NCBI GenBank assembly: GCA_007694905.1
Contig: REEU01000198.1
Coordinates: forward strand, 30,234 to 94,233
Direction: 5' to 3'
DNA: 64,000 nt
Source: Gammaproteobacteria bacterium
GTDB lineage: Bacteria > Pseudomonadota > Gammaproteobacteria > Pseudomonadales > Azotimanducaceae
The translations under genes were made by a program, and so were the position numbers. Of the stretch, positions 1 to 7,678 are shown piece after piece (position 1 is the first letter of the stretch; each line of letters opens with the position of its first letter). Below the pieces are notes generated by a model that had not been told where the DNA came from, did not search any database, and saw only the letters and a list, made by a program, of their open reading frames with translations.

Positions 1-314
1 AGGGCATGCGCCAGAAACTGATCGTGGCGCTGGCGCTGGCGCGGGAGGTGCCGCTGCTGCTCCTCGATGAACCTGCTTCCGGCCTCGATCCCGTTGCGAC
101 CACAGAGCTTTCGCGGCTGATCCGGCGCCTTGCGGCAGGCGGTGTCAGCACCGTCATGGTGACGCACGATCTCATCGCCGTGGCCGAGGTGGCGGACGAA
201 CTCTGTTTCCTGCGCGGCGGCCGATTGCAGCAGGACCGGCAGCTGCCCGAGGCAGCGCGGCAGGATGTGGCCACGCTGCGCGCTTTGTACCTCGACGCCG
301 CGGAACAGGCATGA
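1..314 (+). CDS. ABC transporter ATP-binding protein, C-terminal part (5' end outside window)
   Basis: The frame is open from the first base, so the start lies upstream of the window. The first residues, GMRQK, are the end of an ABC signature loop (usually LSGGMRQK). Counting from the Met at position 6, Walker B is LLLLDEP (DEP at 21-23), followed by the D-loop SGLD and the switch histidine in VTHD (H54). This cytoplasmic ATPase would energise the transporter whose two membrane subunits follow. Its stop overlaps the next gene by 4 bp (ATGA), so the three genes are one operon and translationally coupled. The domain layout resembles CcmA/NosF-type exporters, but the substrate cannot be told from this fragment. 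Confidence 0.93.
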   Translation, partial: GMRQKLIVALALAREVPLLLLDEPASGLDPVATTELSRLIRRLAAGGVSTVMVTHDLIAVAEVADELCFLRGGRLQQDRQLPEAARQDVATLRALYLDAAEQA

Positions 315-1735
315 AGCATCTCATCACTGCAGTTGCGGGCAACGAGTGGCGCGTCCTGGTCCGCGAACGGACGTTTCTGCCCGGCGCGCTGGCGCTGCTG
401 CTCCTGCTGCTGGTGTCGCTCGGCATCACGCTGGAACGCTCGCAGGCCGTCCATGAACGCCAGCATGTGCACACCACCCGGGCGGACGCCGACTGGCAGG
501 CGCAGCCCGACCGGCATCCCCATCGCGTCGTCCACTTCGGCGACTATGCGTTCAAACCGGTGGGACCGCTTGCCCAATTCGAATGGGGCGTCGAGGCCCA
601 CACCGGGCAGTCGATCTTTCTGGAAGGCCATCGGCAGAACGCGGCCAACTTCAGCGACGCCAGCGAGTCCACTGCGCTGCTCTACTTCGGCCAACTCACG
701 CCGGCCTTCGTCCTGCAGACGCTGCTGCCGCTGGCGCTGATCTTCTTTGGCTACGGTGCCATCGCGCGGGAGCGGGAGAGCGGTCTGCTGCATCAGATTC
801 TTGCCGGCAGTCCCAGTGCCGCGCCGCTGCTGCTGGGCAAGTGGCTCGCGCTGGCGGCGGTCGGCCTCGCCGCCGTCCTGCCGCTGGCGCTGCTCGCGCT
901 CGTCACGGTCGCCACCGCACCCGAGCACGGGTCACGCGTCACGATGATGCTCTTAGGCTACGGCGTCTACGTGCTCATCTGGAGCGGCCTGATCGTCACC
1001 GTCAGCGGCCTGGCACGCAATGCCCACGGCGCGCTGCTCGGACTGCTCGCGCTGTGGATCGTGCTGTGCATCGCGATCCCGAGGGTGCTGCCGGAACTGG
1101 CCGGTCACCGCTATCCCGCACCGACCCACGTGGAGACGCAACTCATCGCGGAAGCCGCCCTGCGTGAAGTGGGGGACAGCCACGACCCCGACGATCCCTA
1201 TTTCAACGCCTTCAGAGAACAGACGCTTGCGCAGTACGGCGTCGCCAGCGTGGAGGAGCTGCCCATCAACTATGGCGGTCTGGTGATGCAGGAAGGGGAA
1301 CGTTTGACCAGTGAAGCCTATGCGCGCGCAAGCGAACGCGTCTTCGAGACCCACGCGCGCCAGAACCGCTGGGGCGACCGCTTTGCCGCCATCAGTCCGC
1401 ATCTGGCGCTGCTGCAACTGTCGCGCTCGGCCGCGGGGACCGACAGCGATCACTACATCCACTTCCTGCGGGCGGCGGAAGCAAGACGCTACGACATGGT
1501 CCAGGCACTGAACGAACTGCATACCTACGAGATCGACTTCCAGAACGATCGCGAGCAACGCCTCGGCGCCGAGACCTGGGATGCCATCCCAAGGACCGAC
1601 TACGCACCGCCGAACGCACGTTTCGCCCTGCCACGCTCAGGCGGCGCCCTCGTGATTCTGTTGGCCTGGCTGCTGGCGACTTGCGCGCTGCTCGGCTGGC
1701 TCACGCGTCGACTCGAGCGCTCTCATGGCAACTGA
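311..1735 (+). CDS. ABC-2 type transporter permease (DUF3526-like), first subunit
   Basis: Membrane subunit of 474 aa. A hydrophobic segment lies at about residues 25-45, then a charged extracytoplasmic stretch. A group of membrane segments covers about residues 135-260, including the short cytoplasmic ARERESG turn typical of ABC-2 permeases. A long polar domain follows (about 265-445), and a final membrane segment sits near the C terminus. This arrangement, a large polar insert before the last helix, matches the DUF3526/ABC-2 group. It overlaps the ATPase gene by 4 bp and the next permease by 11 bp. Family membership is inferred from topology and context, and the substrate is unknown. Confidence 0.85.
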   Translation: MKHLITAVAGNEWRVLVRERTFLPGALALLLLLLVSLGITLERSQAVHERQHVHTTRADADWQAQPDRHPHRVVHFGDYAFKPVGPLAQFEWGVEAHTGQSIFLEGHRQNAANFSDASESTALLYFGQLTPAFVLQTLLPLALIFFGYGAIARERESGLLHQILAGSPSAAPLLLGKWLALAAVGLAAVLPLALLALVTVATAPEHGSRVTMMLLGYGVYVLIWSGLIVTVSGLARNAHGALLGLLALWIVLCIAIPRVLPELAGHRYPAPTHVETQLIAEAALREVGDSHDPDDPYFNAFREQTLAQYGVASVEELPINYGGLVMQEGERLTSEAYARASERVFETHARQNRWGDRFAAISPHLALLQLSRSAAGTDSDHYIHFLRAAEARRYDMVQALNELHTYEIDFQNDREQRLGAETWDAIPRTDYAPPNARFALPRSGGALVILLAWLLATCALLGWLTRRLERSHGN

Positions 1736-3101
1736 ATTCCGTCTCCTGCTGCGCTCCCGCCTGACGCTGGCAGGCCTCATGATTCTCTTAGTCGCCGCGG
1801 TACTCGCGCTCTGGCTCGGCCACGCCGAAATGCAGCGGCAGCACGCGGAGATCGAACGCGCCGCGGCACTGCAGGCCGAGCAGCGCGCGCACCTGCAGTA
1901 CTCGGCGCTGACGGACGCCGCTGCCGGATCCGTGGGCTACTACACCTTCCACGAGGTGGAGGACCGGCCAGGCCCGTGGAGCTTCCTCGCCGTGGGCAAC
2001 CGCCAGATCATGCCCCCGGTGCAGCGCATTCGCCTGCTTGGGCTTGAGGCTCAGCTCTACGAAGGCGAATCACGCAATCCGGAACGGGCGGTGGCCGGCG
2101 CCTTCGATTTCGCCTTCGTGGTGGTCTTCCTGCTGCCTCTGCTGGCCATCGCCCTGGCTCACGATCTGCTACCCGGCGAGCGCGAGCGTGGCCGGCTTGG
2201 GCTCCTGCAATCATTAGCCCGGGCGGAAAACGCGTTCTGGGGTCAGCGCCTTCTCGCTCGCCTGCTGCTGGTGCTGGCCAGCGTTGGCCTGCCCCTCGTC
2301 GCCGCCGGCCTCGTCCTGCAACTGCCGCTGATACCGCTCGTGGCGCTGCTGCTCGGCATCGGCCTCTACGCTGCGTTCTGGATCAGCCTCGCCGGCCTGA
2401 TCGGTCTGCGCTGGCGCAACCTGTCGTCCACCGCAGCCGCCATGGCACTGCTGTCGATCTGGGTGACGCTGGTGCTGATTGCGCCGACGTTCGCCAATGC
2501 CGTCCTCGCACGCAGTGCCGATGCGGATCTCGGCGGCGAGATCGCGCTCGAACACCGGCGCCAAGTGAACGACGCCTGGGACCTGCCGAAGTCGGCCACG
2601 TTCGAGCCGTTCTTCGACTCCTATCCCGAGTGGCGCGATACGCCTCCCGTGACTGGTCGCTTCCATTGGAAGTGGTACTACGCGTTTCACCACGTCGCCG
2701 ACGAGAGCGTCGCGCCGCTGGTGGCGCGCTACCGGGACGCCCTGGCGCAACGCGCCCAGACGACACGACTGCTCGGAATCGTCCTGCCGTCCGTCGCCAT
2801 GCAGAATCTGTTCGACGGTCTCGCCGACAACGGCATCGATCGCGTGCTGGCCCAGCGTCGTGCCATACGCGAGTTCCACACCCGGCTGCGCCATCACTTC
2901 TACCCGTATCTGTTCGACGAGCTGCCCTTCGACCAGGCGGCCTATGCTGCGATGCCCGCGTTCGAGCCACCTGAGCGCCAACCACGGCTGGACGGGCTGG
3001 CCTGGATCGGACTCGCGGGCAGCGTCCTGCTGGCCCTGTTCGTGCTTGGTGGGCCACTGCTTGGGCGGGCTCGGATCACGACGCCTGCAGCCATCGGATA
3101 A
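1725..3101 (+). CDS. ABC-2 type transporter permease (DUF3526-like), second subunit
   Basis: The 458-aa product has the same topology as its neighbour: an N-terminal membrane anchor (about 15-32), an early polar segment, a central membrane block (about 125-260) with the LPGERERGRLG turn, a large polar domain (about 265-420) and a last helix near 425-445. The two permeases look paralogous, so the transporter is probably a heterodimer of membrane subunits with one type of ATPase. The start overlaps the upstream gene by 11 bp. It is the last gene of the operon; the 139 bp that follow end in the strong promoter of the next unit. Confidence 0.85.
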   Translation: MATEFRLLLRSRLTLAGLMILLVAAVLALWLGHAEMQRQHAEIERAAALQAEQRAHLQYSALTDAAAGSVGYYTFHEVEDRPGPWSFLAVGNRQIMPPVQRIRLLGLEAQLYEGESRNPERAVAGAFDFAFVVVFLLPLLAIALAHDLLPGERERGRLGLLQSLARAENAFWGQRLLARLLLVLASVGLPLVAAGLVLQLPLIPLVALLLGIGLYAAFWISLAGLIGLRWRNLSSTAAAMALLSIWVTLVLIAPTFANAVLARSADADLGGEIALEHRRQVNDAWDLPKSATFEPFFDSYPEWRDTPPVTGRFHWKWYYAFHHVADESVAPLVARYRDALAQRAQTTRLLGIVLPSVAMQNLFDGLADNGIDRVLAQRRAIREFHTRLRHHFYPYLFDELPFDQAAYAAMPAFEPPERQPRLDGLAWIGLAGSVLLALFVLGGPLLGRARITTPAAIG

Positions 3102-3181
3102 CGCCTTCCGAAATGCTGCGGGTTGCGAGGATAACCTGGCAGTGTTGTTCATCGACGGCGGGATCGACTTTTCCGAGTGCT

Positions 3182-3222
3182 TTGACCTACAAGACACTAC
3201 ACATATAATTGCACATATGTGC
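3182..3222 (+). promoter_or_regulatory. Sigma-70 promoter with palindromic operator of the toxin-antitoxin operon
   Basis: TTGACC at 3182-3187 and a consensus TATAAT at 3204-3209 are separated by 16 bp. A perfect 12-bp palindrome, GCACATATGTGC, lies at 3211-3222 over the expected transcription start. A second half-site pair, ACATAT/ATATGT, spans 3201-3220 and overlaps the -10 box. Ribbon-helix-helix antitoxins normally bind such repeats to repress their own operon, so this is the likely autoregulatory operator (inference). Confidence 0.75.
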
Positions 3223-3240
3223 CTCTTGAGGATCGACGCC

Positions 3241-3471
3241 ATGGGTCAGGTCACGATCTATCTCGACGATGAAACCGAGCAGAAAATGATCGCCAACGCC
3301 AAGGCCATGAGGCTCTCGAAGAGCAAATGGATTGCCAGTGTGATCCGGGAGAAGCTGCTGGATGAGTGGCCGCCCGCTGTGCGGGAGCTGCCAGGAAGCT
3401 GGGGCGATTTCCCGTCTCTGGACGAGCTTCGCGCTGACGAGGACACGGATGTCGAGCGAGAACCGCTTTGA
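3241..3471 (+). CDS. Ribbon-helix-helix antitoxin (VapB-like)
   Basis: Small acidic protein of 76 aa. The N terminus (GQVTIYLDDETEQKM) has the beta-strand plus helix pattern of CopG/RHH repressors: a strand of alternating hydrophobics, then a helix with a conserved SKSKWIASVIRE-type second helix. The C-terminal 35 residues are acidic and proline-rich and would wrap the toxin. The start at 3241 is chosen because GAGG lies 9 nt upstream; an in-frame ATG at 3217 falls at the transcription start inside the operator. The stop overlaps the toxin ATG by one base. Its role is DNA-binding autorepressor and neutraliser of the PIN toxin. Confidence 0.85.
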   Translation: MGQVTIYLDDETEQKMIANAKAMRLSKSKWIASVIREKLLDEWPPAVRELPGSWGDFPSLDELRADEDTDVEREPL

Positions 3472-3866
3472 TGTGGGTCTTGGACACCAACACGCTGATC
3501 TACTTCTTCAAGGGCGAGGGCAAGGTGGCTGAAGCGCTGCTTGGCAAGGCGCCCGCCGATATCGGTATACCCGCCATTGCCCTGTACGAACTGCAGGTGG
3601 GCATCGCCAAATCGTCCTCGCCCACCAAGCGGACAAAGCAACTTGCCGAGTTGACCTCGGTGGTTCAGGTGTTGCCCTTCCACCAGCAGGAGGCCAAAGC
3701 CGCGGCGGGAATCCGAGCCAGATTGGAACGCCAGGGAACGCCCATCGGCGCCTACGACACCCTGATCGCCGGCACCGCTCTCGCGCATGGCGCCATTCTG
3801 GTCAGCAGCAACACGCGGGAATTCGCCCGCATCGACCACCTGAGGGTTGAGGACTGGTATCAGTGA
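3471..3866 (+). CDS. vapC: PIN-domain ribonuclease toxin (VapC-like)
   Basis: A 131-aa PIN domain. The acidic metal-binding residues of the family are visible: D5 in VLDTNTL, E40 in ALYELQVG and D96 in AYDTLIAG, with SSNTREF (N114/E117) at the fourth position. VapC toxins are Mg-dependent endoribonucleases that cut tRNA or rRNA; the target here is unknown. The gene starts on the last base of the antitoxin stop (TGATG), typical of coupled toxin-antitoxin pairs. No degradation is visible, so the pair should be functional. Confidence 0.92.
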   Translation: MWVLDTNTLIYFFKGEGKVAEALLGKAPADIGIPAIALYELQVGIAKSSSPTKRTKQLAELTSVVQVLPFHQQEAKAAAGIRARLERQGTPIGAYDTLIAGTALAHGAILVSSNTREFARIDHLRVEDWYQ

Positions 3867-3881
3867 AGGTCGCCCTACTGT

Positions 3882-4247
3882 TCATCGCCGCCAGCGATCG
3901 GATACACGACTGACCGCGACGCCTGACACACCCTGCTCGGCCACTTCTACGGCACCTTTCACCTCATAAAGCCGTAGCTCCGGCAACCAGCTCAATGCGT
4001 AGAGGACCAGCGCGAATGTGATCGCGACGATCCACCCGGCCAGGCGCCACCGGTCACGGACCACCTGGTAGCGTCGCGACTGCCGCTCGGCGTCATCGTG
4101 CGGCCGCGATCTCAATCCCACTGCAGACCACCAGCCACTCGTCACCAAGTGCTTCCGGCACCCATAGGGTTCAGGCGTCGCATCTGCCGTGGTCGTTCGA
4201 AACACGGATCGAGTCCTCTTCAGGCGAAGGCGCAAATCCGAACTCAT
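3882..4247 (-). CDS. Possible small membrane protein, unknown function
   Basis: Weakly supported reading frame of up to 121 aa, convergent with the toxin gene. Its only recognisable element is one good membrane helix at about residues 69-90, preceded by a basic stretch (RYQVVRDRWR) and followed by a short polar tail, suggesting a one-pass inner-membrane protein with Nin orientation. The N-terminal third reads poorly and the true start may be a downstream GTG near the codon for V35. The surrounding 3867-4405 stretch otherwise holds only the Fur-like site. It may be a relic rather than a gene. Confidence 0.3.
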   Translation of the reverse strand: MSSDLRLRLKRTRSVFRTTTADATPEPYGCRKHLVTSGWWSAVGLRSRPHDDAERQSRRYQVVRDRWRLAGWIVAITFALVLYALSWLPELRLYEVKGAVEVAEQGVSGVAVSRVSDRWRR

Positions 4248-4333
4248 GGGTCATGCCCCGGTCTCGGTCACCCAGCAGAGCCCCAAATACGATTGATTAG
4301 CGTTTGCAATTCTCCTGCGGCAAGCGTAGAAAC

Positions 4334-4352
4334 GCAATCGATTATCATTTGC
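4334..4352 (+). promoter_or_regulatory. Candidate Fur box
   Basis: Read on the minus strand, this 19-bp site matches the Fur consensus (GATAATGATAATCATTATC) at 13 of 19 positions, including the uninterrupted core AATGATAATC. It sits about 55-70 bp upstream of the GTG start of the TPR protein gene, where an iron-dependent repressor would be expected. By known Fur behaviour the gene would be switched on under iron starvation (inference). Confidence 0.55.
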
Positions 4353-4405
4353 ATATGCGTTGAAGAGAATTCCTGACTGCTCAGGCACCACCCGAGGGAG
4401 CGCCC

Positions 4406-4864
4406 GTGACCACATCGTCTATGCCCCAACCCGTCTGGCATGAAGTCATCCAGCGCGGCAACGCTCACTTCGCGGCCGGCCGCTACGCGGACGCCCTCGC
4501 GGCCTTCGACCGCGCCCTCGTCATGGTCGATCGCCTCCTGGCCGGCTGCCGCATCGACGTGGCGCTGCTCGTCTCGAAGATCGTCACCCAGCGCAACCGG
4601 GCGGAGACCCTGGTCCGATTGCGGCGTTACGCAGACGCGGACGAGGCGTTTCGGCAAGGCCATGGCTTCGCTCAGGCGATTGTCGAAGAGGAGGCGTTTG
4701 CGGAGAACGTGCGTCATGCGGCGCGCTGCCATTGCCGCATGATGTTCAGCGAGTGGAGGGTGTTCCGCTGCGAGCACGGCCACCATCTGGACGACAGACA
4801 CGAGCCCTTTTTCTCTGCATCCTTTGCGCATTCGGGCACGCTGGCGACAGCAACCGTGCACTGA
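4406..4864 (+). CDS. TPR-repeat protein, probably iron-regulated
   Basis: A 152-aa protein without signal peptide. Two tetratricopeptide-like helical repeats are visible (about residues 18-45, AAGRYADALAAFDRAL, and about 63-93, RLRRYADADEAFRQG). The tail is rich in Cys and His (C108, C110, C122, H124, H126, H127), which could bind metal or heme; this is inference. The start is GTG with GAGGGAG 6 nt upstream. The candidate Fur box upstream suggests a role in iron supply, perhaps as an accessory protein, but no transporter is adjacent. TPR proteins usually act as protein-binding scaffolds; the partner is unknown. Confidence 0.75.
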   Translation: MTTSSMPQPVWHEVIQRGNAHFAAGRYADALAAFDRALVMVDRLLAGCRIDVALLVSKIVTQRNRAETLVRLRRYADADEAFRQGHGFAQAIVEEEAFAENVRHAARCHCRMMFSEWRVFRCEHGHHLDDRHEPFFSASFAHSGTLATATVH

Positions 4865-4925
4865 CCCTGCGATCGGTCTTCTGAAAGCGGCGCGTTCGTG
4901 ACGAAAGCAAGGAACCGACTTCGAG

Positions 4926-5630
4926 ATGCCACGCCTGGATCGTTTCCTCAGCCAGACGCTGGCGATCAAGCGCAGCGACGTGCGCCTGCTGCTGGCGCGG
5001 GGCCGCGTCGAGGTGGACGGTGAACGTGCCGTCGATATCCATCAGATCATCCACCGGTTCAGCGAGGTGCGCTGCGATGGCCGGATCCTCCAGAACAGAA
5101 CCGCTCGCTACCTGATGCTCAACAAGCCTGCGGGCGTCGTCAGCGCCACCCGGGACGCCACCCACCCGACCGTGATCGATCTGCTCGACGCGCCCTGGAA
5201 ACACGAGCTGCACCTGGTCGGCCGCCTGGATATCCATTCCACGGGCCTAATGCTTCTGAGCAACGACGGGCAATGGTCGAAGGCCGTGTCACGGCCGGAG
5301 TCGAAGCTGCCGAAGCGCTACAGGGTCGCTGTTCGAAGGTCGCTCACGGACGCGCAAGTCGATGCTTTCCGGAGCGGGTTGTACTTCGGCTACGAAGACA
5401 GTATCACGCGCCCTGCCGAACTCACGATCGCGGGTGAGTTCGAGGCGGACGTGTGCCTGCTCGAGGGGCGCTATCACCAGATCCGGCGCATGCTCGCTCA
5501 GCTCGGGAACGAGGTGCTCAGCATTCACCGCTTCGCGGTGGGCTCACTGACGCTGGATGCAGAACTCGCGCCCGGAGCGAGCCGGGAGCTGACTTCAGCC
5601 GAGGTGGAAGCGCTCGCGCCGCGAGCATGA
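4926..5630 (+). CDS. rsuA: 16S rRNA pseudouridine synthase RsuA
   Basis: Converts one uridine of 16S rRNA (U516 in E. coli) to pseudouridine. The 234-aa protein has the expected layout: an N-terminal S4-type RNA-binding domain (about 1-58, starting PRLDRFLSQ), then the RsuA/RluB/E/F catalytic domain. The catalytic aspartate is D102 in GRLDIHSTGL, with LNKPAGVVSA at about 65-74 and the conserved LLEGRYHQIRRM near the C terminus. Length is that of E. coli RsuA. It is convergent with ybiT, 18 bp apart, and appears to be monocistronic. Confidence 0.93.
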   Translation: MPRLDRFLSQTLAIKRSDVRLLLARGRVEVDGERAVDIHQIIHRFSEVRCDGRILQNRTARYLMLNKPAGVVSATRDATHPTVIDLLDAPWKHELHLVGRLDIHSTGLMLLSNDGQWSKAVSRPESKLPKRYRVAVRRSLTDAQVDAFRSGLYFGYEDSITRPAELTIAGEFEADVCLLEGRYHQIRRMLAQLGNEVLSIHRFAVGSLTLDAELAPGASRELTSAEVEALAPRA

Positions 5631-5648
5631 GCCGGCGCGGGGTACGTT

Positions 5649-7253
5649 TCAGGCGGCTTTCAGCAAAGCTTCCCGATTGGCCAGGTACTCATCATAGGTG
5701 CCCGGGTGATCCACGATTCTGCGATTCGTGATCTCGAGGACCCGGGTCGCCAGGGAGGACACGAATTCCCGGTCGTGGCTGACGAAGATGATGGTGCCGG
5801 CAAAGGCGGCCAACGCCTTGTTCAACGATTCGATCGCTTCCATGTCCAGGTGATTGGTGGGTTCGTCCATGATCAGCACGTTGATGTCCATCATCATCAG
5901 CTTGCCGAACAGCAGCCGGTTCTTCTCACCACCGGAACAGACCCGGGCCTTCTTGTTGATGTCGTCCGCAGTGAACAGAAGCTGGCCCAGCATGCCGCGG
6001 ACCATGAGGTCGTCGTGCTTGGGCTGCCGCCACTGGGACATCCAGTCGAACAGGTTCAGGTCGTTGGCGAACTCGGCGCTGCTGTCCTGAGGGCAATAGC
6101 CCACCTGGGCGTTCTCCGCCCACTTCACCGTGCCCCGAGCAGCCTTCAGGTCTGCCGTCAGGCAGCGCAGGAAGGTGGTCTTGCCGGCACCGTTCTCGCC
6201 AATGACAGCCAGTCGACTGCCTGCTTCCAGGATCAGATCGCCACCTTCGAACAGCGTACTTCCATCGAAGCCGTGGGACAGGCCTTCTAGTTCGAGGCAC
6301 TGCCGGTGCAGCTTCCTGCTCTGCTTGAAGACGATGTGCGGTCTCACCCGACTGGACGGCTTGACCTCATCAAGGGTGATCTTCTCCATCTTCCTGGCCC
6401 GCGAAGTGGCCTGCTTGGCCTTGGAGGCATTGGCCGAGAAGCGGTTCACGAAGGCCTGCAGATCTTCGAGTTCGGCGCTCTTCTTCGCGTTCGAGGTCTC
6501 GAGCTGCTGCTGGATCAGGGTGGAGGCCGCCACGAAGGCCTCGTAGTTGCCCGGATAAATCCGCAGCTCGCCGTAGTCGATGTCTGCCATGTGGGTGCAG
6601 ACGGCATTCAGGAAGTGACGATCGTGGGAAATGATGATCATGGTGCTCTTACGCTGGTTGAGCACCGTTTCGAGCCAGCTGATGGTGTGGATGTCCAGGT
6701 TGTTGGTGGGCTCGTCAAGCAGCAGCACGTCCGGATCGGCAAACAGCGCCTGGGCGAGGAGCACCCGCAGCTTGGTGCCGGGCGCCACCTGCCGCATCGA
6801 ACCGAAGTGCAACGCCTCCTCGATCCCAGCTTCCAGCAGGAGGTCTCCGGCGCGGCTTTCTGCGGTGTAGCCGTCCAACTCTGCGAAAGCCGCTTCGAGT
6901 TCCGCCACGCGCATGCCGTCCGCTTCGGACATCTCGGCCTGACCGTAGATGCGGTCGCGCTCCTGCTTCACCTTCCACAGCTCGGCGTCGCCCATGATCA
7001 CCGTATCGACCACGCTGTAGGCGTCGAAGGCGTACTGATCCTGGCTCAAGGTGCCCAGCTTGCACCCCGGCGCCAGCGAGACGTTGCCGGAGGTCGGGGT
7101 CAGTTCCCCGCTCAGGATCTTCATCAGCGTCGACTTGCCGCAGCCGTTCGCGCCGATCAGCCCATAGCGATTACCGCCGTCGAACTTCGCGGAAATGTTC
7201 TCGAACAACGGCTTGGCGCCGAACTGCATGGTGATGTTCGCGGTGGTGATCAA
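5649..7253 (-). CDS. ybiT: ABC-F family ATPase YbiT
   Basis: Cytoplasmic ribosome-associated ABC-F protein with two ATP-binding cassettes and no membrane domain. The first Walker A is GANGCGKST and the second GENGAGKTT; both Walker B boxes read [11 protein letters not shown] or [10 protein letters not shown]. As in E. coli YbiT, the first cassette has [16 protein letters not shown] in place of a classical signature and the second has CSGGEKNR. The linker carries the [18 protein letters not shown] motif of this subgroup. The chosen start is TTG at 7253 ([12 protein letters not shown] when translated), with AGGA 8 nt upstream and 534 aa close to the E. coli length; a longer frame to 7361 adds 36 unrelated residues. 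ABC-F proteins of this type act on stalled or initiating ribosomes. Confidence 0.92.
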   Translation of the reverse strand: MITTANITMQFGAKPLFENISAKFDGGNRYGLIGANGCGKSTLMKILSGELTPTSGNVSLAPGCKLGTLSQDQYAFDAYSVVDTVIMGDAELWKVKQERDRIYGQAEMSEADGMRVAELEAAFAELDGYTAESRAGDLLLEAGIEEALHFGSMRQVAPGTKLRVLLAQALFADPDVLLLDEPTNNLDIHTISWLETVLNQRKSTMIIISHDRHFLNAVCTHMADIDYGELRIYPGNYEAFVAASTLIQQQLETSNAKKSAELEDLQAFVNRFSANASKAKQATSRARKMEKITLDEVKPSSRVRPHIVFKQSRKLHRQCLELEGLSHGFDGSTLFEGGDLILEAGSRLAVIGENGAGKTTFLRCLTADLKAARGTVKWAENAQVGYCPQDSSAEFANDLNLFDWMSQWRQPKHDDLMVRGMLGQLLFTADDINKKARVCSGGEKNRLLFGKLMMMDINVLIMDEPTNHLDMEAIESLNKALAAFAGTIIFVSHDREFVSSLATRVLEITNRRIVDHPGTYDEYLANREALLKAA

Positions 7254-7582
7254 CTTCGGATTCCTGCTGCCTGCGACGGGTGGGTCACGGTTGAGCGTGG
7301 CGCGGGAGAGGCGCCCCGCTTTGCGGGCGCGGAGTATGGCGACTCCAGCGGTTGGACTCAATGGCCCGCAGCCAGGGATGGCGGTCCTCCTATCGGTGAT
7401 CCGCGCACGGCAGGCCGGGCAGGCGAGCGGCGTGCGAGCCGGCAGTCATCCTGATAGGTTCTTCGCTTCACGAGCCCGCCCCGGGCTTTCGATGGACGGT
7501 CTGCACTGAATCGCTTGGGCAAACCATGTCCTCGCAGTCGCTGGAGGGGGTTACGGGAGCCGGCTCGATCCACGGAGCGGTC

Positions 7583-7678
7583 ATGAAACGACGGGAATTT
7601 CTACGAACGAGCGCCGTCGCGACATCAGGACTGGTGTTGCCATAGACCTCTGCGCTGGCGTCGAGCACGCGCAAGCGG
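7583..7678 (+). pseudogene. Tat signal peptide coding segment of the amine oxidase, interrupted by amber TAG
   Basis: From ATG 7583 the frame encodes MKRREFLRTSAVATSGLVLP, a twin-arginine signal (RREFLR), then TAG at 7643-7645, then TSALASSTRKR with an ALA cleavage site, running in frame into the FAD-binding domain at 7679. One C-to-T change of a CAG codon would explain the stop. As it stands, export via Tat would require readthrough. The alternative is a sequencing error at this base. Confidence 0.8.

Noticed and set aside
4268..4969. Minus-strand open frame over the TPR and rsuA starts
   Set aside because: It overlaps the TPR gene and the rsuA start, has no motif, and would read through the Fur-like site.
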